Shown here in pieces: positions 9,801-16,661 of a stretch of 64,000 bases of DNA (position 1 is its first letter; each line of letters opens with the position of its first letter). The notes beneath the pieces are model-generated. The model worked only from the letters and a program-made list of their open reading frames with translations. It did no database searches and was not told where the DNA came from. Both the position numbers and the translations under genes were made by a program. The DNA lies in the NCBI GenBank assembly GCA_946535435.1, contig CAMNDM010000008.1, positions 1 through 64,000 of the forward strand. Reading direction: 5' to 3'. This stretch comes from Physcocola sp002396385. Its GTDB lineage: Bacteria; Bacteroidota; Bacteroidia; Bacteroidales; Paludibacteraceae.

Positions 9801-10731
9801 AAAACAGCAACTAGGACATTTTTACGATGGCGCCTTCTATCTGGCTGAAAAACTAGATTTAGACATATTGCCAATCATTATGCTTGGCAACGGATGCTGT
9901 GTGGCTAAGGGAGATATGTTCTTTGTGTGCCCTACCGACAGTGTGTTTACGGTAATGCCTGTTATAAGAAAGGATGATGCGTCGTGGGGAGCTACTTACC
10001 GTGAACGGAGAAAGTCTATCCATAAATGGTTTAAAGCGGAATATGATCGGAGAAAGGCTTGCTTTGTGAATACCGGAAACCGGTATTATGTGAACCTCTT
10101 GTTCCAAAACTATATATACAAAGGTCCCGTTACTGAATGGTATATGCGCGTTAAGGTCCGCATGGAGAACAACTACAAACAGTTTAATGAAATGATTCCC
10201 AAGTGTGCCAGAATTACCGATATAGGTTGTGGTTATGGCTTCCTTGACTATATGCTGATGTTTATGTCGCGTGACCGTTATGTGACGGGTATCGATTACG
10301 ACGAGGAGAAAATTGCTGTGGCCAACCACTGTTTCTCGAAAAATGAGCGGATTAACTTCTTGTCGTGTAATGCTATTGACGCGGAGTTGCCTGCTTCTGA
10401 CGTGTTCTTGATGAACGATATGCTGCACTATATGCCTTACGAAAAACAGCAGGCGCTGATAGAACACTGTATGCAGAACTTGCAACCCGGGGGATGCATC
10501 ATTATACGCGACGGAAACTCTTCGAATGAAAAGGGGCAGAAAGTAACGAAATGGACAGAAATACTGTCAACCCGTATTTTCCGCTTTAATAAGACGGTCG
10601 GAAAACTGTATTTCACTTCGTTTGAACGTATCTCGGCGATTGCTGAACAAAACGGCTTCCGCGTAGTCAGTCATTTTGCTAACGACGACACAACTTCGAA
10701 CGAGATTTATGTGCTGAAGAAAAAGGCATGA
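6898..10731 (+). CDS. Trifunctional MMPL/RND transporter - lysophospholipid-type acyltransferase - SAM methyltransferase
   Basis: A 1277-residue three-domain fusion. Residues 1 to about 790 are an RND/MMPL lipid exporter: TM1 at about 15-35, a periplasmic domain, TM bundle at about 260-405, TM7 at about 437-457, a second periplasmic domain, and the second bundle at about 655-790 with the FGTGDDFSIFITDG segment. After one more hydrophobic stretch (about 815-845) comes a PlsC-type acyltransferase with the NHQSIVD (H-x4-D, residues 893-899) and FPEGHR motifs. The last 200 residues are a class I methyltransferase with the SAM-binding DIGCGYG at 1108-1114 and LQPGG later. The same architecture is known in Bacteroidota, often beside aryl-polyene/flexirubin-like gene clusters; none of those biosynthetic genes are near here. 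Substrate is therefore unknown; export of an acylated, possibly methylated lipid is the inference. Confidence 0.9.
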   Translation: MQAFFLFLYRFFLSRKWLLLAFVVGLFAVFGVLASKISYEEDILRFVPSTASTKNVGVVFSHLKVKDKIAVIFSPEDSSEREQLVAVADEFAAELEARLGRTHIEKITFDVGSDHAASFPEFVYSHLPLYLDTADYRRIDTLLKPAAVQAQLENDAYQLMLPTGVFMKDFILRDPLGMGNRSLSCLEELRVDGSYQVIDGHLATADGRLLLFIAPRFPANNTVENGVLVDTLESMIGRYAVSYPSCTVDFYGGPVISVYNARQIRTDMMTTMGFALLVIAVVIFFAFKNKLSIIYIMLPVAFGAMFALAVLYFLRGNLSIIAVGAGSAILGVLLSYSIHVVAHYENCDSMEQLITEMWQPLTIGSFTTIGAFFSLTFTKSDVLQDFGWFASLSIVGATIFCLVFLPHLLPYGNGKFHSDGTPLLLRWVERFTSIDYSRKKILVGFIVVASVAGMVLCDRVTFSSDMNALGYQPAKFDRAQQLLDSTFQRDGKSVYFIAVAENADDAIAGYRKMSNTLDSLQLSGNIRTYSSARSLLLDSATQARRLSLWSSFWTKERIALVCKELEAKGKNYGFTAEAFAPFRQLLAEDYHIVDFSKEEVLGDFLTSEEDLSMAIAQVSLTEDQKADAYAAFENRSEVVILDKPHFMSQFVDATTDDFNFVLLVSSLIVFIALLVSYGRFELALMSFLPMALSWFIILGVMALLGLQFNIVSVIISTFIFGTGDDFSIFITDGLLSEYRTGKTMLTEHKTAIAFSAFTTVVGMGALFFAKHPSLLSVAQTSVIGMVAVVLIAYTIQPLLWRFFVTSRTSRGKAPWTLARVFTMFPLVLFAFLSILLVLLTPLFYILPFKKKFHWFRLLVMWGCRLVLACRINKCEYRNESGFNFERPVMVIANHQSIVDMLQLMAYTTKLVPIVKAGVKSNFLIGPINYFYQSCSTSEGYENMVEPLRQRVRDGYSILVFPEGHRCDEKQQLGHFYDGAFYLAEKLDLDILPIIMLGNGCCVAKGDMFFVCPTDSVFTVMPVIRKDDASWGATYRERRKSIHKWFKAEYDRRKACFVNTGNRYYVNLLFQNYIYKGPVTEWYMRVKVRMENNYKQFNEMIPKCARITDIGCGYGFLDYMLMFMSRDRYVTGIDYDEEKIAVANHCFSKNERINFLSCNAIDAELPASDVFLMNDMLHYMPYEKQQALIEHCMQNLQPGGCIIIRDGNSSNEKGQKVTKWTEILSTRIFRFNKTVGKLYFTSFERISAIAEQNGFRVVSHFANDDTTSNEIYVLKKKA

Positions 10732-10781
10732 AAATGGCGCACTTTTTGTATCTTGTTAGAAAATGTAAAAAGTTGCATGAT

Positions 10782-11390
10782 ATGAGGAAACTGTTGAAAC
10801 TTTATTTCTTGTTAACATTGACCGCTGTAGCAGCAAGTGCCCAAACGACGGACAGCGTCCAAGTCGCTGTCCAGCCTTCTCGGTTAGAGAAGAAGACGGT
10901 GGTCGACATCAGTTTTGAAACGCTCGATAGCATCAGGAAACATCCGAACGCTCTCTATGCCTCGAAAGTGATGCGCGACAACGGGTTTAAAATGGTTTAT
11001 GGACGCGATGTGAAGCAGAGGGGTTGGAAGAAGTACTATTTGCACGAGGCGGCTTTCTCGAACACGGCGAGTTACGACGAACGGCGCGATGCGTGGAAAA
11101 CACCCAAAAACCAGCCATTCTCGTATATCCGTATTATTTACGATGGCTACAGTAAGCGTCTATACCACTACCAGGTGAAGTTCTCGACACGCACCGCCTA
11201 CCAGTTGTTCCATAAAGATGCGATAGCTAACGGATTTATTTACAAGTCGAAAAAGCTCGACAAGGTAGATATGGGGGTAGAGTGCACCTATTACAATGCG
11301 TCGACCAACTGTTATATGGTGTTCGGAGAGTATGAAGGAGAGCAATTCCTGGTGGATTTATGGTATGGCGGAGACGGATTGACAAGATAA
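10782..11390 (+). CDS. Exported protein of unknown function next to the trifunctional transporter
   Basis: A 202-residue protein not recognised by family. From the ATG at 10782 it begins MRKLLKLYFLLTLTAVAASA followed by QTTDS, a clear signal peptide with cleavage near residue 20. An earlier ATG at 10728 overlaps the stop of the transporter gene (ATGA) and would add 18 residues before the signal peptide; the shorter form is preferred because it gives a normal signal sequence. The mature part is basic and aromatic (RGWKKYYLHEAAF, YIRIIYDGYSKRLYHYQVKF) with no catalytic motif I can name. The tight linkage suggests it works with the exporter, for instance as a periplasmic chaperone or lipid carrier, but that is inference from position only. 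Confidence 0.75.
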   Translation: MRKLLKLYFLLTLTAVAASAQTTDSVQVAVQPSRLEKKTVVDISFETLDSIRKHPNALYASKVMRDNGFKMVYGRDVKQRGWKKYYLHEAAFSNTASYDERRDAWKTPKNQPFSYIRIIYDGYSKRLYHYQVKFSTRTAYQLFHKDAIANGFIYKSKKLDKVDMGVECTYYNASTNCYMVFGEYEGEQFLVDLWYGGDGLTR

Positions 11391-11416
11391 AAAGACTACA
11401 ACTTTTGCCTTTTTTA

Positions 11417-11447
11417 TTTGCTTTCCTCTAATGTTTCGTTATATTTG
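11417..11447 (+). promoter_or_regulatory. Complete Bacteroidota promoter of the DUF4332 gene
   Basis: TTTG at 11417-11420, a 19-base spacer and TATATTTG at 11440-11447: an exact match to the phylum consensus. The ATG at 11480 is 32 bases downstream. Confidence 0.8.
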
Positions 11448-11479
11448 TAGTATTAATAACTTTAAAACTTAATTAGAAT

Positions 11480-11887
11480 ATGTCTTACAGAATTGCAGAA
11501 ATTGAAGGTGTCGGAGAAAAATATGCAGAAAAGTTAATTGCTGTCGGCATCAAGACGGTTGAAGACCTTTTGGAACAGTGTGCTAAGAAGTCGGGCCGTG
11601 CTAAATTGGCGGAAGAAACCGGCATTAGCGAAAAGTTAATCCTGACATGGACCAACCATGCTGACCTGATGCGCATTAATGGCATTGGAGGCCAGTTTGC
11701 CGAACTGTTGGAGGCTGCCGGTGTCGATACCATTAAAGAATTCCGTAACCGTGTGGCTGCTAACCTACAGCCAAAACTGGAAGAGGTGAACGAGCAGAAA
11801 CATATCTGTGGCCGTGTTCCTGCCTTGTCTGAAGTGGAGAGGATGATTGCGCAGGCTAAAGAATTGGAGCCAAAGGTTTCGTACTGA
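11480..11887 (+). CDS. DUF4332 helix-hairpin-helix protein
   Basis: A 135-residue protein with two helix-hairpin-helix-like units: IEGVGEKYAEKLIAVGIKTV near the N-terminus and INGIGGQFAELLEAAGVDTI around residues 70-90. This is the DUF4332 pattern, related to DNA-binding HhH motifs of polymerases and ligases. It has no signal peptide or catalytic residues, so a cytoplasmic, probably non-specific DNA- or RNA-binding role is inferred. It has its own promoter and terminator, and the compact strong promoter suggests steady expression. Exact function is unknown for the family. Confidence 0.85.
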   Translation: MSYRIAEIEGVGEKYAEKLIAVGIKTVEDLLEQCAKKSGRAKLAEETGISEKLILTWTNHADLMRINGIGGQFAELLEAAGVDTIKEFRNRVAANLQPKLEEVNEQKHICGRVPALSEVERMIAQAKELEPKVSY

Positions 11888-11918
11888 CCTGTAAAACATA
11901 AAAAACAACTGAATAGCG

Positions 11919-11952
11919 GAGGGTGTGCTTTGAAGGCGCATCCTCTTTTTTT
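11919..11952 (+). terminator. Intrinsic terminator after the DUF4332 gene
   Basis: GAGGGTGTGC (11919-11928) pairs with GCGCATCCTC (11936-11945) with two wobbles around a 7-base loop, followed by seven T. Confidence 0.85.
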
Positions 11953-11982
11953 GTTCTGTTAGCAAGCAGAGACGGGTATGGC

Positions 11983-12014
11983 TTTGCAAAATCGGTCGTA
12001 ATCTCCTATCTTTG
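11983..12014 (+). promoter_or_regulatory. Complete promoter of thrC
   Basis: TTTG at 11983-11986, a 20-base spacer, and TATCTTTG at 12007-12014. The thrC ATG is 35 bases downstream. Confidence 0.8.
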
Positions 12015-12049
12015 TGAACTTATAGAAAGAAGATAAAACAAACATCATT

Positions 12050-13348
12050 ATGCAATACTATAGCACAAACGGACAAACACCGGAAGTATCGTTGCAAGAA
12101 GCCGTAGTAAAAGGGCTTGCTGCCGATAAGGGGTTGTTTATGCCAAAGCAGATAAAACGTCTGCCTGAAAGTTTTTTTGACAACATCCAAAACCTTTCTT
12201 TTCAAGAAATTGCGTTTGAAGTGGCGAAAGCGTTCTTTGGCGAAGATGTGGAAGAGGCAGCTCTGAAACAGATTGTTTACGATACGCTTAGCTTCGATGT
12301 CCCTTTGGTGAATGTAAACGATAACATCTATAGCCTGGAACTGTTCCATGGCCCAACTTTGGCGTTTAAAGATGTTGGCGCACGCTTTATGTCGCGTCTG
12401 TTGGGTTATTTTATCCGCAAACAGGGTCAAAAGCAGGTGAATGTGTTGGTCGCAACTTCGGGCGATACCGGCAGTGCGGTCGCAAACGGATTTTTGGGCG
12501 TTGAGGGCATTCATGTCTATGTGTTATATCCGAAAGGCAAGGTTAGCAAAATACAGGAATGTCAGTTCACAACTTTGGGCCAAAACATTACAGCGCTGGA
12601 AATAGACGGCGTGTTCGACGATTGTCAGGCTTTGGTTAAGTCTGCGTTTATGGATGCCGACCTGAACAAGCACATGAATCTGACCAGTGCAAACTCTATT
12701 AATGTAGCGCGTTTCCTTCCGCAGGCATTCTATTACTTCTATGCTTATGCACAACTGAAGAAGATGGGTAAGGACAAGAATGTGGTCATCTGCGTTCCTA
12801 GTGGCAACTTTGGCAACATAACGGCCGGATTGTTCGGTAAACGGATGGGATTGCCTGTTTCGCGTTTTATAGCTGCTAATAACCGCAACGACATCTTCTA
12901 CCAATACTTATTGACTGGAGAGTATAATCCGCGCCCTTCTGTTCAAACCATTGCCAATGCAATGGATGTTGGTGCTCCAAGCAATTTTGCCCGTATTCTT
13001 GACCTTTACAAAAATTCTCATAAAGACATTTGTGGCGATATTTCGGGATGTACGTACAATGACGACCAGATTCGTTCCACCATTAAGCAGGTGTTCGACA
13101 ACTACAAGTATTTGCTCGATCCTCATGGGGCCGTAGGCTATCAGGCTGTTGCCGATGGCTTGAAGCCGGAAGAGGTGGGTGTTTTCCTGGAAACAGCTCA
13201 TCCTGCAAAGTTTAAGGATACTGTTGAGCCTATTGTCGGCCCAATAGAGATACCTGCAAAATTGCAGGCCTTTATGCGTGGTGAGAAGAAGAGCATAGAA
13301 CTGCCTAAAGATTTTTCTGCATTCAAACAGTATCTGTTAAACGAATAA
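12050..13348 (+). CDS. thrC: Threonine synthase
   Basis: ThrC converts O-phospho-L-homoserine to L-threonine with pyridoxal phosphate. The 432-residue length, the N-terminal MQYYSTNGQTPEVSLQEAVVKGL segment and the PLP site LAFKDVGARF (Schiff-base Lys107) are typical of the gammaproteobacterial/Bacteroidota class of the enzyme; CVPSGNFGN is the phosphate-binding loop and SGDTGSAVANGF lines the active site. It has its own promoter; the other aspartate-pathway genes (thrA, thrB) are not in the window, although in many Bacteroidota they adjoin thrC. A TSCPD gene follows after 12 bases and shares its terminator. Confidence 0.97.
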   Translation: MQYYSTNGQTPEVSLQEAVVKGLAADKGLFMPKQIKRLPESFFDNIQNLSFQEIAFEVAKAFFGEDVEEAALKQIVYDTLSFDVPLVNVNDNIYSLELFHGPTLAFKDVGARFMSRLLGYFIRKQGQKQVNVLVATSGDTGSAVANGFLGVEGIHVYVLYPKGKVSKIQECQFTTLGQNITALEIDGVFDDCQALVKSAFMDADLNKHMNLTSANSINVARFLPQAFYYFYAYAQLKKMGKDKNVVICVPSGNFGNITAGLFGKRMGLPVSRFIAANNRNDIFYQYLLTGEYNPRPSVQTIANAMDVGAPSNFARILDLYKNSHKDICGDISGCTYNDDQIRSTIKQVFDNYKYLLDPHGAVGYQAVADGLKPEEVGVFLETAHPAKFKDTVEPIVGPIEIPAKLQAFMRGEKKSIELPKDFSAFKQYLLNE

Positions 13349-13360
13349 CGGTATCTGCTT

Positions 13361-13645
13361 ATGGGAAACTACCAGTACAAGACCGAGGGTGTTTGCTCTC
13401 AGATGATCCGCTTTAACATCGACGAGGAGGGCAATTTGCACAATGTGGAGTTCTTTGGTGGCTGTAATGGCAATCTGAAGGCTATAGGGCGTTTGGTTGA
13501 AGGCAAGAATGCGGAAGAGATTGCCAACACGTTGAAAGGAAATACGTGCGGACCGCGACCAACAAGTTGCGCCGACCAATTGGCTCATGCTGTTTTTTCT
13601 GCCCTTGAGAAGGAAAAGGAAAAAACAGCCGGACAGACGGAATAA
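13361..13645 (+). CDS. TSCPD domain protein (TIGR03905 family)
   Basis: A 94-residue protein consisting of one TSCPD domain, named after the motif also found at the C-terminus of class II ribonucleotide reductases. Seen here are CSQMIRFNI, the FFGGCNGNLKAIGRLVEG core and the closing CGPRPTSCADQLAHA. The four conserved Cys suggest metal binding or a nucleotide-linked redox role. It lies 12 bases after thrC and before a strong shared terminator, so it is co-transcribed, although no link to threonine synthesis is known. Function is unproven. Confidence 0.9.
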   Translation: MGNYQYKTEGVCSQMIRFNIDEEGNLHNVEFFGGCNGNLKAIGRLVEGKNAEEIANTLKGNTCGPRPTSCADQLAHAVFSALEKEKEKTAGQTE

Positions 13646-13663
13646 TTGGGTATCTATAATAAT

Positions 13664-13701
13664 GCGAGAGAGGACAGGATTACCTGTCCTCTCTCGCTTT
13701 T
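13664..13701 (+). terminator. Strong terminator between converging genes
   Basis: A perfect 15-bp stem (13664-13678 with 13683-13697) around an ATTA loop, followed by four T. It ends the thrC-TSCPD transcript and faces the stop of the YigZ gene on the other strand, which it may also terminate. Confidence 0.9.
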
Positions 13702-13716
13702 ATAGGTTAGCCTAGG

Positions 13717-14316
13717 CTAGTCTTCTATTTTCAGCGTCTGCACTTTCTCAAGCCGTTCCCTGAGGGCTTCGGCTTGCTGCATCCTGATTTGTAATGTCAT
13801 CTTGCAGTCTAAATCGAACGACTGGCTGAGTATGGCGGGTTTCATGTCCTTCGTAATCCGCATCACATCGTTCAGGTAGAGGTAGTCGAACTGAATGTTG
13901 AATATCGCATCAATGGTACGCTCTTCAACCTCGCAGTGGAGTAGTGCGTCCTCGCTTGCCACTTTGTAGGCGTTTATAAGTCCGCTTGTGCCGAGTTTGA
14001 TGCCTCCAAAATAGCGTACCACAACAAGTAGAACGTTGACTAGGTCTTGGCTCTGAAGGCAGCCCAACATGGGGCGCCCCGCCGTACCGCTTGGCTCTCC
14101 GTCGTCGTTGCCCCGGAATTCAATCTTGGCCGGATTGATTCTGTAGGCATAACAAACATGTCGGGCGTCGTGATACTCTTTCTTTTTGGCGTCTACAAGG
14201 GCCTTTACCTCATCGGCAGAAGCCACCGGGTAGGCGAAAGCAATGAAGTGGCTGCCTTTCTCTTTATAAAGGCCTTCGCCGGCTGCTTTAATGGTCTTGT
14301 AGGTGTCGGTTGCCAT
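13717..14316 (-). CDS. YigZ/IMPACT family protein
   Basis: A 199-residue member of the YigZ/IMPACT (UPF0029) family. The N-terminal domain holds KEKGSHFIAFAYPVAS, HDARHVCYAYRI and the strongly conserved DDGEPSGTAGRPML, followed by VVVVRYFGGIKLGTSGLINAY; the C-terminal half is the alpha/beta extension with a ferredoxin-like fold. The eukaryotic homologue IMPACT regulates GCN2; the bacterial function is not settled, though binding to ribosomes or nucleic acid has been suggested. It begins 8 bases after the stop of the DEAD-box helicase gene, so both are expressed from the helicase promoter. Confidence 0.94.
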   Translation of the reverse strand: MATDTYKTIKAAGEGLYKEKGSHFIAFAYPVASADEVKALVDAKKKEYHDARHVCYAYRINPAKIEFRGNDDGEPSGTAGRPMLGCLQSQDLVNVLLVVVRYFGGIKLGTSGLINAYKVASEDALLHCEVEERTIDAIFNIQFDYLYLNDVMRITKDMKPAILSQSFDLDCKMTLQIRMQQAEALRERLEKVQTLKIED

Positions 14317-14324
14317 ATAGCGGT

Positions 14325-16100
14325 TTATTTGTTTCTGCGGAAACTTCTGCTGTGGTGTCCGGCATTCTGGTAGAAACGGTCGTTGTTGTCGAACCTTCTT
14401 TCTTCCCGCTCCTTATAGCGGTCTCTCTTCCCTTTGTATTCTCCTCCTCTGGAATTGTCGTGGCCGAATTTCCTTGAACCGGTGGCTTCGGCAATGGCAA
14501 TGTCATCGTAGGTGTCTTTAAATGCCTCCATAATACGTGGTGCGTCGTCTTTAAACACATCGAAGAACGAATAGCGCCCGGTTATTTCAATGCCGTGAAC
14601 CTCAATGTCGCGGTCGTTGGTGGCATCGTTGATGAGCCCAAGCACGTTCTTCGGACCGAATTGGTCGTCGCGTCCACGGTTGATTTTCAAACGGATGCGT
14701 TCGCCGCCTCTGCGTCGTCCGCTACCGCTACGCTCGCCTCTTTCGCCTCGTTTGCGCTCGTCGCGGTCAGGAACATTAAGGTCAACCGAACCGTCGTAGT
14801 ATTTAAGGAACCGGTTGAACTCCATAGCCACGAAATGGCGGATGAAGGTGTCCTGGTCCATTTTTCGTGTTTCCTCGGCAATAAGGTGGGCAAAAGGGGC
14901 AATCTGCTCTTCGTTCACCTCTACGTTGCGTAGGCGTTCGAAAAGGGCGGCCAGCTGTATTTTGCAGACTTCCGGACCTGTAGGCACCATCCCTTTCTCA
15001 AACTTTTTGTTGATGATGCGTTCAATATCGCGGATGCGTCCCCTCTCGCGAGGCTGTATAATTGCAATCGAGACACCCGTGTTGTTGGCACGGCCGGTAC
15101 GTCCGCTTCGGTGGGTGTAACTCTCGATGTCGTCGGGCAGGTTGTAGTTGATGACATGGGTCAGGTTGCTGACGTCCAGACCACGCGCTGCGACATCGGT
15201 TGCGACCAGAATTTGGAGTGTGCGGTCGCGGAAACGCTGCATCACATAGTCGCGCTGTGCCTGGGTGAGGTCGCCATGGAGGGCGTCTGCGTTGTAGCCA
15301 TCGCGCATCAGCAGATCCGACACATCTTTAGTCTCTTGTCGGGTCCGGCAGAAGATGATGGAATAGATGTCGGGATTCATGTCGACAATGCGTTTCAGTG
15401 CGGCGTAACGGTCTTTGGTTTGCACCACATAGTAAATGTGCTTGACGTTTTCCGAACCCGAATTCTTTTTGCCGACAGCCAATTCAGTGCTGTCTTTCAT
15501 GTATTTTTTCGCAATGTTGGCAATCTCCTTAGGCATGGTGGCCGAGAAAAGGAGGGTGCGCCGCTCTTCTGGAGTTTCTTCCAAGATGCGTTCAATGTCG
15601 TCCTTGAAGCCCATGTTCAGCATCTCGTCGGCTTCGTCAAGGATGAGGGTCTTCATCCCGCTCAAGTCCACTTTGTTGCGGTCTATCAGGTCAATGAGGC
15701 GGCCGGGAGTGGCAACCAGCACCTGTGGTTGTACGTCGAGCTGGCGGAATTGGTTTACGATGCTTTCCCCACCGTATACGGCCACAACCTTCATTCCCTT
15801 CATGTATTTTGAGAAGTTTTTCAGGTCGCTAGCAATCTGAATGCAGAGTTCGCGTGTAGGCGAGAGCACGAGTGTTTGAATCTGGTGTTTGCTTTCATCG
15901 GTAAGGTGTAGGGTAGGCAGACCGAAAGCGGCAGTCTTCCCGGTTCCAGTCTGGGCAAGAGCGACCAAATCGCTGGTCTCGTCTTGGTTTAAAAGGAAGG
16001 GGATGGTTTTTTCTTGGATAGGCATAGCTTCGCTAAAGCCCAAGTCTTTTACGGCGTGCAGCAATTCTTCGCGCAGGCCGAGTTCTTCAAATGTTGCCAT
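14325..16100 (-). CDS. DEAD-box RNA helicase with DbpA-type RNA-binding domain
   Basis: A 591-residue ATP-dependent RNA helicase of the DeaD/CsdA/DbpA group. Visible motifs are the Q motif (PIQEKTIPF), Walker A TGTGKTAAFG with GTGKT at 52-56, PTRELCIQIA, DEAD at 155-158, SAT at 186-188, ATDVAARGLD and HRSGRTGRANNTG. After the two RecA-like domains comes an Arg/Gly-rich linker, a DbpA RNA-binding domain at about 465-545 (RIRLKINRGRDDQFGP...) and a basic RG/RR-rich tail. Such helicases act in ribosome assembly and mRNA decay, especially in the cold. Transcription most likely starts near 16308, giving a leader of about 208 bases with a predicted folded RNA element; long leaders are typical of cold-shock helicase genes. 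YigZ follows after 8 bases. Confidence 0.95.
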   Translation of the reverse strand: MATFEELGLREELLHAVKDLGFSEAMPIQEKTIPFLLNQDETSDLVALAQTGTGKTAAFGLPTLHLTDESKHQIQTLVLSPTRELCIQIASDLKNFSKYMKGMKVVAVYGGESIVNQFRQLDVQPQVLVATPGRLIDLIDRNKVDLSGMKTLILDEADEMLNMGFKDDIERILEETPEERRTLLFSATMPKEIANIAKKYMKDSTELAVGKKNSGSENVKHIYYVVQTKDRYAALKRIVDMNPDIYSIIFCRTRQETKDVSDLLMRDGYNADALHGDLTQAQRDYVMQRFRDRTLQILVATDVAARGLDVSNLTHVINYNLPDDIESYTHRSGRTGRANNTGVSIAIIQPRERGRIRDIERIINKKFEKGMVPTGPEVCKIQLAALFERLRNVEVNEEQIAPFAHLIAEETRKMDQDTFIRHFVAMEFNRFLKYYDGSVDLNVPDRDERKRGERGERSGSGRRRGGERIRLKINRGRDDQFGPKNVLGLINDATNDRDIEVHGIEITGRYSFFDVFKDDAPRIMEAFKDTYDDIAIAEATGSRKFGHDNSRGGEYKGKRDRYKEREERRFDNNDRFYQNAGHHSRSFRRNK

Positions 16101-16225
16101 TGTGTAATTGTTATTTGGATAATGTAACAGCGTGTACCTATCTCAATGCCGATTCTCGTCATCACAAATCCAAAAACCCTTAGCCAATGACCAAATGAAA
16201 ATGTAGTAACAAAAATTCAAAATAG

Positions 16226-16278
16226 GGGGAATCTTTATTGCCCCAATAAGTTCCATAATCGTCTACGGAACATTCCCC
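16226..16278 (-). promoter_or_regulatory. Predicted three-way-junction RNA in the DEAD-box helicase leader
   Basis: Read on the minus strand, GGGGAAT (16278-16272) pairs with ATTCCCC (16232-16226), enclosing two adjacent hairpins: GTTCC/GGAAC (16271-16267 with 16254-16250) and TTATT/AATAA (16249-16245 with 16239-16235) with a GGGGC loop. The helices abut almost without gaps, as in a compact three-way junction. It lies 30-82 bases after the inferred transcription start and about 125 bases before the helicase ATG, which suggests cis-regulation. I do not recognise a named riboswitch; an independent small RNA is also possible. Confidence 0.5.
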
Positions 16279-16314
16279 GCACACTAAAAAGGCGCGCTGT
16301 CGTCAAAAATTATG

Positions 16315-16345
16315 CAAAGGTACGAGAAATAGTTTTAGAAAACAA
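16315..16345 (-). promoter_or_regulatory. Promoter of the DEAD-box helicase operon
   Basis: On the minus strand, TTG (16345-16343), a 20-base spacer and TACCTTTG (16322-16315) match the phylum promoter. The start would be near 16308, about 208 bases before the helicase ATG at 16100. Confidence 0.65.
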
Positions 16346-16487
16346 GTTGAGATTTGTGTGAACCGTTATTTTTATGCAAATCTGTTAAATACCTTAATGT
16401 GTGAGCCCGATTCTAATGGAACTAGAGGGCTGGTGCTGGAGTCCTTGTTACAGCAATAAGTCTGCAAGACAGAAAATTATACATTTT

Positions 16488-16518
16488 TTTGTTGTTGTTC
16501 GTTGTTTATGTATATTTG
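16488..16518 (+). promoter_or_regulatory. Promoter of the T9SS-tailed secreted protein gene
   Basis: TTTG at 16488-16491, a 19-base spacer and TATATTTG at 16511-16518. The leader to the ATG at 16662 is about 137 bases long and opens with a hairpin at 16525-16551; GTGAATTCAC, a perfect palindrome, lies at 16604-16613. Apart from these, the helicase leader and the opposite promoter, I see nothing else in the 561-base gap 16101-16661. Confidence 0.75.
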
Positions 16519-16524
16519 AAAATC

Positions 16525-16551
16525 AATTAATATAGCCCAAGCTTATTAATT
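16525..16551 (+). promoter_or_regulatory. Hairpin at the inferred transcript 5' end
   Basis: AATTAATA-T-AGC, loop CCAA, GCT-TATTAATT forms an 11-bp stem with one bulged T, beginning at about the expected transcription start (7 bases after the -7 box). It could protect the mRNA 5' end or, as DNA, be an operator. Confidence 0.4.
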
Positions 16552-16661
16552 GAAACAAGGAAATTTGTCGAAATAACGGATGAACTCACGGTCCAACCTA
16601 ACTGTGAATTCACTATTGATGTTAAATCAGACAATATCATTAACTGTAATGACTAACGCAT

